Numbered from the stretch's first letter, positions 43,028 through 52,635 are shown. The stretch is DNA of 64,000 nt from Agrobacterium tumefaciens (GCF_005221385.1 NZ_CP039903.1:2795001-2859000), one strand, 5' to 3'. Notes: generated by a model not told the origin, from the sequence alone. Numbers and translations are program-made.

Positions 43028-43903
43028 TCAGTTCTGGTTGAGCTTGCCGCGCATAGCATGGCCCTTGTAGACGCCGAGAATGCGGACTTTTTCTGAGAAG
43101 AAGCGCAACTCGTCCAGCGCATGCCGTACCGGCTCGTCATCCGGATGACCTTCAATATCGGCATAAAACTGCGTTGCGACGAATTTTCCGCCGAGCTGAT
43201 AGCTCTCCAGCTTCGTCATGTTGATGCCGTTCGTCGCAAAGCCGCCCATGGCCTTGTAGAGTGCAGCCGGAATGTTGCGCACGTTGAAAACAAAGGTCGT
43301 GACAATGATTTCGTCGGTAGAATTGTCGCGAGACTGGCGCTTGGCCCAGTTTTCATCACGCGACAGCACGACGAAACGGGTGACGTTGTTTTCCGAATCC
43401 TCGACATTTTCCGCCAGAATATCGAGACCATAGAGATCGGCCGCAAGGCGTGGTGCCAAGGCCGCCATGCTGCGATCGCCCTTCTCGGAAACCTGCTTGG
43501 CCGCACCCGCGGTGTCGCCGGCGATAACCGGCTTCCAGCCATTGGAACGGATGATCTTGCGGCACTGGCCCAGCGCGTGGATATGGCTGTGGACGGTGCG
43601 AATCTCGTCTTTTTTTACACCCGGCATCACCATCAGCTGGAAGCGGATCGGCATGAAATATTCACCGATGATGTGCAGGCGCGATTCCGGCAGCAGATGG
43701 TGAATATCGGCGACGCGGCCGGCCAGCGTATTTTCGATCGGGATCATGCCGAGATCGGCTTCGCCGTTTTCAATGGCGTTGAAGGCATCCTCGAAAGTGG
43801 GGCATGGCAGAGGCTCCATATCCGGGAACATGTCGCGGCAGGCCATGTCGGAATTCGCGCCGAATTCGCCCTGAAAGGCAATGCGATTTGTGCTCAAGGT
43901 CAT
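43028..43903 (-). CDS. pheA: Prephenate dehydratase
   Basis: A 291-residue monofunctional enzyme that makes phenylpyruvate for phenylalanine. The prephenate domain has IAFQGEFGANSDMA, GMIPIENTLAGRVADIH and TRFVVLSR (catalytic TRF motif). A C-terminal ACT domain (NIPAALYKAMGGFATNGINMTKLESY...) gives phenylalanine feedback. No fused chorismate mutase is present. ATG at 43903 was chosen over an upstream TTG that overlaps the kdsB stop. It follows kdsB by 11 bases. Confidence 0.94.
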   Translation of the reverse strand: MTLSTNRIAFQGEFGANSDMACRDMFPDMEPLPCPTFEDAFNAIENGEADLGMIPIENTLAGRVADIHHLLPESRLHIIGEYFMPIRFQLMVMPGVKKDEIRTVHSHIHALGQCRKIIRSNGWKPVIAGDTAGAAKQVSEKGDRSMAALAPRLAADLYGLDILAENVEDSENNVTRFVVLSRDENWAKRQSRDNSTDEIIVTTFVFNVRNIPAALYKAMGGFATNGINMTKLESYQLGGKFVATQFYADIEGHPDDEPVRHALDELRFFSEKVRILGVYKGHAMRGKLNQN

Positions 43904-43914
43904 GAAATTTTCCG

Positions 43915-44670
43915 TCAAAGAGTTCTGCTTGCAAGAATGGTGCGGGCTTTTTCGAGGTCGTGCGGCGTGTCGACGCCGAGCGGCACGGAGCGGACGATTT
44001 CCGCATCGATGCGCATGCCCGCTTCCAGCGCCCGCAACTGTTCCAGCCGCTCGCGCTTTTCCAGAGGCGAGGGCGGAAGGCTCACGAATGTCTCAAGTGC
44101 TGCACGCCGGTAGCTGTAAAGTCCGATGTGATGGTAAAGCGGCCCGTCGCCATAGGGAGCGGTGGTTCGGGTGAAATAAAGCGCGCGCAATCGCGTCTCG
44201 GAAAGCGGGCTGCCAACCACTTTCACCACGTTAGGATTGGTTTTTTCATCCTCGTCGGTGATTTCCACCGTCAGCGTGGCGATGTCGACGGCGGGGTTCT
44301 CCAGCGGGCGCAGAGAGGCGCGGATCGTCTCCGCCTCGATGGTCGGAAGATCCCCCTGAACATTGATGACGTATTCGGCGTTGCCGTGAGGATCGGCCTT
44401 TTGCAGCGCTTCGAAGATGCGGTCCGAGCCGGACTGATGGTCGTCCCGCGTCATCATCACGTCGAAACCGGCATTTTGAACGGCCGAAAAAACCTGTTCG
44501 TCATCGACTGCAACGATGATTCGTTCCGCACCTGCTTCTCGCGCACGTAACGCCACCTGAACGATCATCGGCTTGCCGCCAATATCCGCAAGCGGCTTGC
44601 CCGGCAGGCGTGTGGATGCCATCCGCGCCGGTATGAGGACGACAGCTTTCTCGAAATCCCGATTCTTCAT
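43915..44670 (-). CDS. kdsB: 3-deoxy-manno-octulosonate cytidylyltransferase
   Basis: A 251-residue enzyme making CMP-Kdo for the inner core of lipopolysaccharide. The nucleotide-binding start [18 protein letters not shown], then [22 protein letters not shown] and [11 protein letters not shown] are characteristic. It precedes pheA on the same strand, a pairing seen in rhizobia. Confidence 0.95.
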   Translation of the reverse strand: MKNRDFEKAVVLIPARMASTRLPGKPLADIGGKPMIVQVALRAREAGAERIIVAVDDEQVFSAVQNAGFDVMMTRDDHQSGSDRIFEALQKADPHGNAEYVINVQGDLPTIEAETIRASLRPLENPAVDIATLTVEITDEDEKTNPNVVKVVGSPLSETRLRALYFTRTTAPYGDGPLYHHIGLYSYRRAALETFVSLPPSPLEKRERLEQLRALEAGMRIDAEIVRSVPLGVDTPHDLEKARTILASRTL

Positions 44671-44820
44671 CCGACACCCTTCAAATCCCGTCCGAAAAGT
44701 GTCAAAACGTCACGGAGTGGGGACCATTATTCAAGTTGCGCAGGCTGTGCAAAAGCCATAGCTTTCGAGTAATTTCAAGATGCCCGGTTATATGGAGCGG
44801 ATGCGAGGGAGCGCATATAG

Positions 44821-45396
44821 ATGAATTCTTATGTAAATATGGGCGTTGGGGCGTTGCTGGGTACGGTTTTTGTCCTGATGTCGGTGTCAATTGCTTCTGA
44901 GGGCATTTTCCATGCACCTACGCCCGAGAAGGAAGGTTACGCCATTGCTGCTGCAGAAAGCGGCGGTGAAGCAGCCGGCGGAGAAACGGCTGCCGCGGCG
45001 ACGCCAATCGCGCAATTGCTTGCGAGCGCCGACGCTGCCAAGGGCGAAACTGTCTTCAAGAAGTGTACGAGCTGTCATACCGGAGAGAGTGGTGGTGCAA
45101 ACAAGGTCGGCCCCAATCTCTTCGATATCGTCAACCGGCCGATCGCCAGCCACGAAGGTTTCAGCTATTCCGCGGGCATGAAGGATTTCTCCAAGGGCGG
45201 TTCCGTACATTGGGATTACGATCATCTCAGCTTCTTCCTCGAAGCTCCCAAGAAACACGTTCCCGGAACGGCCATGGGCTTTGCAGGTGTGAAGAAAGAA
45301 ACGGAAAGAGCTGATCTGATCGCTTATCTGCGCACGCTGTCGGCAAACCCGGCGCCGCTGCCGGATCCGGCAGCTGCTCCCGCGCCGACGAACTGA
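44821..45396 (+). CDS. Membrane-anchored cytochrome c, CycM-like
   Basis: A 191-residue class I cytochrome c. A single N-terminal transmembrane anchor (about 8-26) is followed by an Ala/Gly/Glu-rich linker (about 35-70), heme site CTSCH (82-86) and a methionine ligand in PGTAMGFAG. The rhizobial CycM-type cytochromes carry electrons from the bc1 complex to the aa3 oxidase. That role is inferred. Divergent from kdsB, with a terminator at 45413. Confidence 0.88.
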   Translation: MNSYVNMGVGALLGTVFVLMSVSIASEGIFHAPTPEKEGYAIAAAESGGEAAGGETAAAATPIAQLLASADAAKGETVFKKCTSCHTGESGGANKVGPNLFDIVNRPIASHEGFSYSAGMKDFSKGGSVHWDYDHLSFFLEAPKKHVPGTAMGFAGVKKETERADLIAYLRTLSANPAPLPDPAAAPAPTN

Positions 45397-45412
45397 CGCA
45401 GATCTGCTTCAT

Positions 45413-45443
45413 AAAAAAGCCCGGCAGCGATGCCGGGCTTTTT
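45413..45443. terminator. Bidirectional terminator between cytochrome and sugar-transferase genes
   Basis: Stem gcccggca (45419-45426) and tgccgggc (45431-45438) with ttttt on the plus side and aaaaaa before it, so it can terminate both converging transcripts. Confidence 0.85.
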
Positions 45444-45473
45444 CATTCTATGGCATGTCTGCTCCTTAAAAGA

Positions 45474-46202
45474 TCAGAAGCCCTTGCCGCCACGCAATTC
45501 GGAAATCACGGTTCCGACCATGATCTTGATATCCAGCCAGACCGAAAAATTGTCGACGTAATAAAGATCGGAAACAATCCGCGCCCGCGCCTTGTCACTA
45601 CGATCCGTCGGGCCGCGCAGCCCCCGCATCTGTGCAAGGCCGGTAATACCTGGCCGCATCTGGTGCCGCATATGATAATGAGGAACCAGTTCCTCATAAG
45701 GCCGGCCGGCCGCCAGCATGCCGATGGCATGGCAGCGCGGGCCCACCAGCGACATGTCGCCTTTCAAGACATTGATAAGCTGCGGCAATTCGTCAATGTT
45801 CGTGCGGCGGAGAATGGCGCCGATACGGGTTATGCGCGGGTCGTTCTTCACCGTTTGCGCCACACCGGTGGCGTCGCCCAGTTCGGTCCGCATGGAGCGA
45901 AATTTATAGACGCGGATTTTTCGCCCGTTCATGCCCCAGCGGACCTGCGAGAACAGAACTGGCCCCCTGCTGTCTAACTTGACCAGCGCCGCAACCGTCA
46001 GCAATACGGGCGCCAGTGCGACAAGGGCGATGGACGCCCCTGCAATGTCGATTGTTCTTTTGAGCGCGAACTGGCCGCGCTGCAACGAAGATGGATTTTT
46101 ATCCGAATTGGAAGTCTGCATTTCCGCCGTTTCGAAACTGGCGGCCGCAGGATAGGGAGCGCCGTAAAAAACGGCATGCGATGAGCCTTTAGTACCCAGC
46201 AT
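45474..46202 (-). CDS. Bacterial sugar transferase (exopolysaccharide initiation)
   Basis: A 242-residue phosphoglycosyl transferase of the ExoY/WbaP type. The single membrane anchor lies at about 60-80 (IDIAGASIALVALAPVLLTVAALV), followed by KLDSRGPVLFSQVRWGMNGRKIRVYKFRSM (catalytic-site region) and RTNIDELPQLINVLKGDMSLVGPRC. It transfers a sugar phosphate to undecaprenyl phosphate to start polysaccharide assembly. ATG at 46202 was preferred to an upstream TTG. No other polysaccharide genes are adjacent. Confidence 0.88.
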   Translation of the reverse strand: MLGTKGSSHAVFYGAPYPAAASFETAEMQTSNSDKNPSSLQRGQFALKRTIDIAGASIALVALAPVLLTVAALVKLDSRGPVLFSQVRWGMNGRKIRVYKFRSMRTELGDATGVAQTVKNDPRITRIGAILRRTNIDELPQLINVLKGDMSLVGPRCHAIGMLAAGRPYEELVPHYHMRHQMRPGITGLAQMRGLRGPTDRSDKARARIVSDLYYVDNFSVWLDIKIMVGTVISELRGGKGF

Positions 46203-46489
46203 AATATGGAACCCTGAAAAGTTATTTTGAAACAAGAAAATTAATTTATATGAACAATTAATAATTCATTTACCGTAAAAAGTCACCCGAAATGTAGCCG
46301 CCTCTGCGCAAAAGGCAATCTAGGGTTAATGTCGGTGCACGCATATGTTGCGGCTTTGCGGCCTCTCCGCTCATGGCTGCGGGTGTGAAGGACCAAGCCT
46401 CTGGAAAACCGGGGACTTTGCGGAAAGTGAGCGTGTGGCTACGGGCTCAACTATCGGTCATGAAGTTGGCCGGCTATGCCTGATACGGG

Positions 46490-48793
46490 TCAATTTCCCA
46501 TCAGAATGTCGAGCAGGGTCGTCTGTTTCGGTCCTGGTGTTGCAGGTGATTGACCGCCTATATCCGCCGGCGGCACGGGTCCGTTGCCGGCCTGATAGCC
46601 GGGTTCGATATCGCGGGAAGGGATGTTCGCCGGCGGCATGGCCATATCAGGCTGATTCGGGTTAGGCGAAGCGGGTGCGTCGGGATAGGCGCGGGTGTCC
46701 GTCGTTCTGCCGCCCAGCGCATTGGAAATGATGTCGCCGATGGAGGAGGGCGCGTTCTCGGGTGCCGGTTGCTGCATTTCCCCAAGCGGCGGCACGGCAC
46801 CTGCGCCAAGGCCGAAGAGAGGCGAAGGCGAAAGCCCGGAATGGGCGGCGGTCATGAAATCTTTCCAGGCCCTTGCCGGAAGACCGCCACCGGTGACCTT
46901 TTTCATCGAGGTGCCGTCGTCATTGCCGAACCAGACGCCCGTGGTCAGATTGCTTGTGTAGCCGACAAAAAGTGCGTCGCGGAAGGATTGGGTGGTGCCG
47001 GATTTTCCCGCCGCCTGCCAGCCTTGCAGGCGCGCGGCCTTGCCCGTACCTTCGGTAATGACGCGCGACAGCATTCCGTTCATGGTCGCGGCGATTTCCT
47101 CACTCAGCACACGTGGCGGATTGTCGTATTTGTTTTCGTAAAGAACCTTGCCGTCGGCATCGGTGATACGCTTGACGATGTGCGGCGTCGCCTTGTAGCC
47201 GCCATTCATGAAAGGTGCGTAGGAGGCCGTCAGCTCCATCAACGACACTTCCGAGGTACCGAGTGCGATGGAGGCATTGTTCTGCAACTCCGATTCGATG
47301 CCCATGCGATGCGCTACCTGCGTCACCCGGTCAGGGCCAACTTCCATCACCAGCTGTGCGGCTATCGTGTTCAGCGAATTGGCGAGTGCTGTCGCGAGCG
47401 TCACTTCGCCACGGAATTTCTTCTCGTAATTTTCCGGGGTCCAGTTGCCGATGCGGACCGGCGCGTCGTTACGAATGGTGTAAGGGGTAAGCCCCGATTC
47501 GAGCGCGGCCACATAAACGAAGGGTTTGAAGGCCGAGCCGGGCTGGCGTTTCGCCTTGGCGGCACGGTTGAACTGGCTTTCGGCATAATCGGCCCCGCCG
47601 ACCACGGCCCGGATCGCGCCGGTGCCATCGATGGAAACCAGCGCCGCCTGCGAAGCGCCCTGTTTCTTGCCGTCGCCCTGCAATATATGTGTCAGCGCCT
47701 TTTCGGCGTCGCGCTCGAGATTGGGGTCGATGGTCGTATCGACGACGATGTCCTGCTTCACCTCCCCAACCAGGCTGCGGACTTCCTCCAGAACCATATC
47801 GGCGGCGTAATGTTCGGCACCGGACCAGAAACGTTTCGCCTTGGTCGGCGGCTGCGACATGGCGGTCTTGATTTCATCGTCGGTGATGAAGCCGACATCG
47901 CGCATGGACTGCAGCACGACCTGCGCCCGCTCTTCCGCCGCCTGCGGATCACGCGCCGGCGAAAGGCGCGAGGGCGCTTTAAGAAGTCCGGCAAGCATCG
48001 CCGCTTCGCCCAGATTGACGTCGCGCGCGGATTTGTTGAAGTAGCGCCGGGAAGCCGCCTCGACGCCATAGGCGTTGGACCCGAAATAGACGCGATTGAG
48101 ATACATCGCGAGAATCTGGTCCTTGGTGAATTCATGCTCCAGCCAGAAGGACAAAAGCACTTCCTGAACCTTGCGCTCCAGCGTCCGGTCGGGCGAGAGG
48201 AACAGGTTTTTCGCCAGCTGCTGCGTCAGCGTCGAGCCGCCCTGTACGGTTCGCCCCGTCAGCACATTCGTCACGATCGCACGGCCGAGACCCAGCGGAT
48301 CGATGCCGAAATGCGAATAAAACCTCCGGTCCTCGATCGCCATGACGGCCTGCGGAATATAGGGCGACATGTCTTCCAGCGCGAGGGCCTCGCCGCCTGT
48401 CGTGCCCCGATTGGCAAGCACGCTGCCATTGACAGAAACGATCTTTACATTCGGCGGGCGTTCGGGAATGGACCAGCTGCTGGCGCTTGGCATGCGTGCG
48501 CCGTAATAAAGCACAAGACCGGCAACGCCGATACCGCCCCAGATACCGAGCACGATGCACCAGTAAACCAACGAGCGGACAATGCCAGTCGCACCGCGAC
48601 CGGAGGAATTGCGAGTCCGCTTTTCTTTTTTCTGCGGCTTGGCGCGGCTGGAGGCCGGCTTGGTTTTTTTTGCTGGTTGTTTTGCGGTTCCGCTGATGCG
48701 CTCGCTGGCATCGAGGCGCAGGTCATCACCGGATTCGTGGAAATCCCCGAAGGAAGGTTCTACCCGATCGCGTGATTTGCCCTTGCCTGCCAT
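46490..48793 (-). CDS. Class A penicillin-binding protein (PBP1-type)
   Basis: A 767-residue bifunctional cell-wall synthase. A basic cytoplasmic tail (about 1-68) and one membrane helix (about 70-98) precede the glycosyltransferase domain (EDRRFYSHFGID, GGSTLTQQLAKNLFLS). The transpeptidase has SAFK (active Ser), NSLN and GKSGTTQ. The tail is rich in Pro, Gly and Asn. It has no OB-fold insert of typical PBP1a. It follows a 287-base gap that shows no gene. Confidence 0.93.
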   Translation of the reverse strand: MAGKGKSRDRVEPSFGDFHESGDDLRLDASERISGTAKQPAKKTKPASSRAKPQKKEKRTRNSSGRGATGIVRSLVYWCIVLGIWGGIGVAGLVLYYGARMPSASSWSIPERPPNVKIVSVNGSVLANRGTTGGEALALEDMSPYIPQAVMAIEDRRFYSHFGIDPLGLGRAIVTNVLTGRTVQGGSTLTQQLAKNLFLSPDRTLERKVQEVLLSFWLEHEFTKDQILAMYLNRVYFGSNAYGVEAASRRYFNKSARDVNLGEAAMLAGLLKAPSRLSPARDPQAAEERAQVVLQSMRDVGFITDDEIKTAMSQPPTKAKRFWSGAEHYAADMVLEEVRSLVGEVKQDIVVDTTIDPNLERDAEKALTHILQGDGKKQGASQAALVSIDGTGAIRAVVGGADYAESQFNRAAKAKRQPGSAFKPFVYVAALESGLTPYTIRNDAPVRIGNWTPENYEKKFRGEVTLATALANSLNTIAAQLVMEVGPDRVTQVAHRMGIESELQNNASIALGTSEVSLMELTASYAPFMNGGYKATPHIVKRITDADGKVLYENKYDNPPRVLSEEIAATMNGMLSRVITEGTGKAARLQGWQAAGKSGTTQSFRDALFVGYTSNLTTGVWFGNDDGTSMKKVTGGGLPARAWKDFMTAAHSGLSPSPLFGLGAGAVPPLGEMQQPAPENAPSSIGDIISNALGGRTTDTRAYPDAPASPNPNQPDMAMPPANIPSRDIEPGYQAGNGPVPPADIGGQSPATPGPKQTTLLDILMGN

Positions 48794-48941
48794 CCAGCCG
48801 AAATTGCTCCTTATTCACGAAACCGCACGCACCCATATGGGAGCTTCAGGCTTCTATGCCCGCGCGATGCTTAATCCAGGATGAAGAGTTTAAATGCGGC
48901 AATTTAAGGCGGGGTTAAGTCCAGGTCGGATCAAATCGCCG

Positions 48942-49400
48942 TCATTGGCAGACGTCGACCCATTCCGCTCCCGTCAATTCAGCCATGGCATCGGGTGAAA
49001 TCCGCACCGCCGCATTGGTGGCGCCGGCAGCCGGCACCACCTCATCATAGTTTCTCAGCGATATGTCGCAAAACACCGGTAGAGGTGAGGGCAGCCCGAA
49101 AGGGCACACGCCGCCGATGGGATGGCTGGTCACAGCAACCACGTCTTCCGGCCCCAGCATGCGCGGCTTTGCCCCGAAATGATCGCGGAATTTCCGGTTG
49201 TCGAGCCGCTTCGTGCCGGCGGCGACGACGAGAAGAACGATATCGCCCGCCTTCAGGCAGATTGTCTTGGCAATCTGGTCCGGCTCGACGCCATGCGCTT
49301 CGGCGGCCAGAGCGACGGTTGCCGAACTGGCTTCCGTTTCGATAACGGTCACTTCCGGCAATTTCTCGGTGAAGAAGGCTCTCACGGATTCAATAGTCAT
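48942..49400 (-). CDS. YbaK/EbsC-type aminoacyl-tRNA deacylase
   Basis: A 152-residue editing-domain protein, related to the ProRS editing domain. Family blocks are EAHGVEPDQIAKTICLK, LLVVAAGTKRLDNRKF, SHPIGGVCPFGLPSPLPVFCD and a C-terminal AAVRISPDAMAEL. Such proteins deacylate mischarged tRNA, for example Cys-tRNA(Pro). The exact target is unknown. The gene faces away from the sRNA at 49521. Confidence 0.88.
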   Translation of the reverse strand: MTIESVRAFFTEKLPEVTVIETEASSATVALAAEAHGVEPDQIAKTICLKAGDIVLLVVAAGTKRLDNRKFRDHFGAKPRMLGPEDVVAVTSHPIGGVCPFGLPSPLPVFCDISLRNYDEVVPAAGATNAAVRISPDAMAELTGAEWVDVCQ

Positions 49401-49520
49401 GCGTATTTATTAGGCGGTAAGCGGGCAAGCTTCAAGACGCCAGAAGATAGCTATGCGTTTTATGCAATGCTGCGCTGCGATGAAGTGTCTGTTTTTTGAG
49501 CTGATATCCTGTATGTTTAA

Positions 49521-49638
49521 ACCATCGAAGCGACGCACTCCTCCTCCCAGCGTCGCCCGATTGGACTGACAATACTCCTCCTCCCAATTGTCAGTCAGTT
49601 TCAAGAACCCGGCGCACCTCCTCCCGCGCCGGGTTTTT
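49521..49638 (+). ncRNA. Small RNA of the alpha-r14 type with three anti-Shine-Dalgarno loops
   Basis: Three hairpins with nearly identical loops ctcctccc: stem gcgacgc/gcgtcgc (49530-49536, 49550-49556), stem gactgacaat/attgtcagtc (49564-49573, 49587-49596) and stem cccggcgc/gcgccggg (49608-49615, 49626-49633), the last followed by ttttt. The CU-rich loops can pair with ribosome sites of many mRNAs, as described for alpha-r14 (Smr14C) RNAs of Rhizobiales. The 5' end is approximate. It lies in a 478-base gap before the cold-shock gene, whose leader fills the remainder. Confidence 0.85.
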
Positions 49639-49878
49639 GCTGTTTAAGGCCCTGTTTTCAGCGGCTTCGGTTTGGGCGCGCTTCACAAAGATCACACCGT
49701 TTTTCAAAGAAACTTGACTTTTGGCCCCTGCCAACCTAGGTGTTCGCCCATCGATATTTGTTTGACGACCAGAGCTTCGGCGCCTTTTCGGGTGCACACG
49801 ACGATCTTTCCTTCAAATTCGACCCAAGACCGCACTGCCTGCAGTGCAAATACAATTTGCCAACGGAAGGAAATCGTT

Positions 49879-50088
49879 ATGGCGACTGGTACAGTAAAGT
49901 GGTTCAACGCAACCAAGGGCTACGGCTTCATTCAGCCTGACGACGGTTCGCAGGACGTATTCGTGCACATCTCCGCTGTTGAGCGCGCTGGTCTGACCGC
50001 CCTCAACGACGGTCAGAAGCTCTCCTACGAGCTGATGCAGGATCGCCGCTCGGGCAAGATGTCCGCAGGCGAACTCGTCGTTTCCTGA
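49879..50088 (+). CDS. Cold-shock protein
   Basis: A 69-residue single-strand nucleic acid binding protein. RNP1 is KGYGFIQ (KGFGFI-like) and RNP2 VFVHI, with [15 protein letters not shown] at the start. The ribosome site ggaagg lies 8 bases before the ATG. A candidate promoter TTGACT (49714-49719) would give a leader of about 130 bases, as in cold-inducible csp genes. Terminator at 50131. Confidence 0.95.
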
Positions 50089-50130
50089 TAAGCGCACTGG
50101 CCCCAACGGGGTCATTGACATGAATGAAAA

Positions 50131-50154
50131 GGCCGGATTTTTTCCGGCCTTTTT
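50131..50154 (+). terminator. Terminator after cold-shock gene
   Basis: Stem ggccgga (50131-50137) and tccggcc (50143-50149) followed by ttttt. It lies 42 bases after the csp stop. Confidence 0.85.
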
Positions 50155-50324
50155 CTTTTGGAAGACGGTCCTGAACGGGCCGGTCTTGAAAAGAACGGAT
50201 CGCATACCAATATAGGGTTCAACGGTGTTTCGGATGAAACCTGTCAGGTGGGCATTTTGATAATGCCGCTGTGATCGCGTTAACCAAAGATTAACCAAAA
50301 CAGCTGATCCTGATCGTGAAAGCA

Positions 50325-50436
50325 GCGTCGACATGATCGACGCGCTCTGAAGCATCAGACCGTTGAACGCTTTGACCACGGATGTACTGGCATTGACGAA
50401 AAACGGATGGAAAGGTCGGGCTTGCCCGGCCTTTTT
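50325..50436 (+). ncRNA. Candidate sRNA B, homologue of the element at 21736
   Basis: Hairpin 1 is gcgtcga-catga-tcgacgc (50325-50343). Hairpin 2 has outer stem ccgtt/aacgg (50360-50364, 50402-50406) and inner cca/tgg around the identical loop cggatgtac (50379-50387). Hairpin 3 is a terminator, ggtcgggc/gcccggcc (50414-50431), with ttttt. The stem of hairpin 1 differs from copy A yet pairs perfectly, which favours a conserved RNA. It lies in the 427-base gap after the cold-shock gene and before the M20 dipeptidase gene. No coding frame is credible there. Confidence 0.65.
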
Positions 50437-50515
50437 GTTTTTGAGCGCCAAAACGTAAAATGGCAATAAGCAGAAAAAGGAGGAGTCGGGTAACCGACGC
50501 CTCCTCTTTTTTTGA

Positions 50516-51907
50516 CTACTTTGCCGCCAGCGCGTCGAGAATGCGGACCCAGGAGCGGATGCCCTTGTGGAAGGACTGCAGGTCGTATTTTTCATTGGGC
50601 GAATGAATGCGGTCGTCGGTAAGGCCGAAGCCGACTAGCAGCGAATCCATGCCCAGCATCTTCTGGAAATCACCGACGATCGGGATCGAGCCGCCCATGC
50701 CGATGACGACGGCGGGTTTCGGCCACTCGTCCGAAAGCGCGTTTTTAGCCTTGGTCAGCACCGGTGAATCATAAGAAAGCTGGATAGCCGGCGATGCGCC
50801 ATGCTCATGAAACTCCACCGAGCAATCCGCCGGGATTTTCGAGCGCACATAAGCCCGGAAGCTCTCGCGAATGGCCGCGGGGTTCTGTTCGCCAACGAGA
50901 CGGAAGGACACCTTGGCGGAGGCCTTCGCGGCGATTACGGTCTTGAAACCGTCACCGGTATAGCCGCCGATGATGCCGTTGACTTCCGCCGTCGGCCGCG
51001 CCCAGGTCTGCTCCAGCACGGTGCGGCCTTTTTCGCCCGAGGGAACCGAAAGGCCGACTTCACCGAGGAAGGCTTCCGCTGAGCGCCCCAGCGTTTCCCA
51101 GGAGGCCTTGATGTTGGCAGGGGTTTCCTCCACGCCGTCATAGAAGCCGGAAAGCGTCACCCGGCCGGTTTCGTCATGCAGGCCAGCCAAAATATCGGTC
51201 AGAATGTGGATCGGATTTGCGGCCGCACCGCCGAACAGGCCTGAATGCAGATCCCGGTCAGCAGCGGTGATGACGATCTCTTCCCCGACGAGGCCGCGAA
51301 GGGCGGCGGCAATGGCGGGCGTATCGCGGTCCCACATGCCGGTATCGCAGACCAGCGCATAATCGGCCTTCAGCTCATCCGCATTGGCTTCGAGGAACGG
51401 CTTCAGCGAGGGGGAGCCGGATTCTTCTTCGCCCTCAAAGAGAATGGTGACGCGCACCGGCAGGCCGCCATTGACGGCCTTGTAAGCCCGGCAGGCTTCC
51501 ACGAAAGTCATCAGCTGGCCTTTGTCGTCAGCCGTTCCGCGCCCGGTAATCACTTGACGGCCAGCGCCGATATCCTTGATGGCTGGTTCGAACGGGTCAT
51601 TTTCCCAGAGATTGAGCGGATCGACCGGCTGCACATCATAGTGCCCGTAAAAAAGCACATGTGGTGCGTCTTTGGTGGCTGCATCATGATGCGCCACCAC
51701 CATGGGATGACCGGCCGTATCGCGAACGGAAGCCTCAAAGCCCAGTGAGGAGAGCGTTCTGACCAGCCATTCCGCCGCCTTGCGGCATTCCGCCTTATAA
51801 GCGGGGTCCGTGGAAATCGACGGAATGCGCACCAGTTCGAACAGCCGCTCGAGGCTGGATGTAAGATTGTCGTCGGCGGTGGAAAGAATGGGGGAAACGT
51901 CTGTCAT
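50516..51907 (-). CDS. M20/M28-type dipeptidase
   Basis: A 463-residue metallopeptidase of the M20 carboxypeptidase/carnosinase-like group. Zinc ligands are visible in LFYGHYDVQPVD (His, Asp), RGTADDKGQL (bridging Asp), FEGEEESGSPSL (catalytic Glu pair) and a final His in DRIHSPNEKYDL. The insert GIIGGYTGDGFKTVIAAKASAKVSF is the dimerisation domain. ATG at 51907 with agga upstream was chosen over longer frames. Substrate specificity is unknown. It ends 80 bases after sRNA B. Confidence 0.9.
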   Translation of the reverse strand: MTDVSPILSTADDNLTSSLERLFELVRIPSISTDPAYKAECRKAAEWLVRTLSSLGFEASVRDTAGHPMVVAHHDAATKDAPHVLFYGHYDVQPVDPLNLWENDPFEPAIKDIGAGRQVITGRGTADDKGQLMTFVEACRAYKAVNGGLPVRVTILFEGEEESGSPSLKPFLEANADELKADYALVCDTGMWDRDTPAIAAALRGLVGEEIVITAADRDLHSGLFGGAAANPIHILTDILAGLHDETGRVTLSGFYDGVEETPANIKASWETLGRSAEAFLGEVGLSVPSGEKGRTVLEQTWARPTAEVNGIIGGYTGDGFKTVIAAKASAKVSFRLVGEQNPAAIRESFRAYVRSKIPADCSVEFHEHGASPAIQLSYDSPVLTKAKNALSDEWPKPAVVIGMGGSIPIVGDFQKMLGMDSLLVGFGLTDDRIHSPNEKYDLQSFHKGIRSWVRILDALAAK

Positions 51908-52029
51908 CGCTGATCCTGTCATGTCTGTCGTGACCCCGCGATGGACGAGGCATCCGGGCATCGCGCATCGCGTGGGAACAAGGGGCTGACGTGTCGTGAA
52001 TCGCCAAACGTGCAGCCGCCGGAACGATA

Positions 52030-52087
52030 GAGCAGTTCCGGAAAACTGCGAAGCGGTTTTCCATCCGAAATTGCGCATAAACAAAAC
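52030..52087. repeat. Rhizobial intergenic palindrome, copy 5
   Basis: Begins agagcagttccggaaaactg and ends ggttttccatccgaaattgc with an A-rich end. It lies between the dipeptidase and MarR genes. Confidence 0.6.
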
Positions 52088-52148
52088 CCGGAGCCTTCAG
52101 TAATGACAGGCCGCGGAGCAGATAAGCAGCGGTTTCAAGTTGCAGATG

Positions 52149-52583
52149 CTATTTCGCTTTTTTTGCGCTTTCGATCGCTCGGCGCATATATTCCAGCAGA
52201 AGCTGTCTTTCGAAACGGCGGAAATCCTTAAGCAGCGTCTCTTCGGTGGCCTCAGACGCTGCAATGGCATTCGCCTCCAGATCCCTGCCGCGCTGGGTCA
52301 GCTCGATGATCTGGGCCCGGCGGTCGCTGGGATGGGATTTGCGGATGATCAGCCCGTCGCGCTCCATACGTGAGAGCGTGTTGGCAAGCGTTGCCTGCTC
52401 GACGTCGATTCGATCGAGCAATTGCCGCTGCGTCAGGCCTTCCTCATGCCATAGCTCGATGAGGATGGGGAATTGCCCGGGGGAGAAACCCAGGGCAGCG
52501 GCTCTTTTTTGCAGCGCCATGGTGAATTCCCGCGCCATTTTCGTGGCGAGATAAATTGCCGATTCGTCCCGGGAAAATCCCAT
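52149..52583 (-). CDS. MarR-family transcriptional regulator
   Basis: A 144-residue winged-helix dimer. The recognition part is LTQRQLLDRIDVEQATLANTLSRMERDGLIIRKSHPSDRRAQIIELT, which includes the wing DRR. The start at 52583 follows ggacggaag. The upstream palindrome (52636) is a likely autoregulation site. Its neighbours suggest no ligand. Confidence 0.9.
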   Translation of the reverse strand: MGFSRDESAIYLATKMAREFTMALQKRAAALGFSPGQFPILIELWHEEGLTQRQLLDRIDVEQATLANTLSRMERDGLIIRKSHPSDRRAQIIELTQRGRDLEANAIAASEATEETLLKDFRRFERQLLLEYMRRAIESAKKAK

Positions 52584-52635
52584 TCTTCCGTCCGTAGAGC
52601 ATTTCTGCCGGCATATTCCGGCAATTTCGATAGCG

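Noticed and set aside
46550..48775. Long open frame of 741 codons on the plus strand, opposite the class A PBP
   Set aside because: It mirrors a gene with clear catalytic motifs. The frame is open because of high third-position GC in the real gene.
49530..49638. Three evenly spaced ctcctccc units as a CRISPR-like array
   Set aside because: Units are hairpin loops on unrelated stems with a terminator, not direct repeats with spacers of even length.
49813..50595. Minus-strand frame of 260 codons over csp and sRNA B
   Set aside because: It crosses a certain gene, a terminator and a structured RNA.
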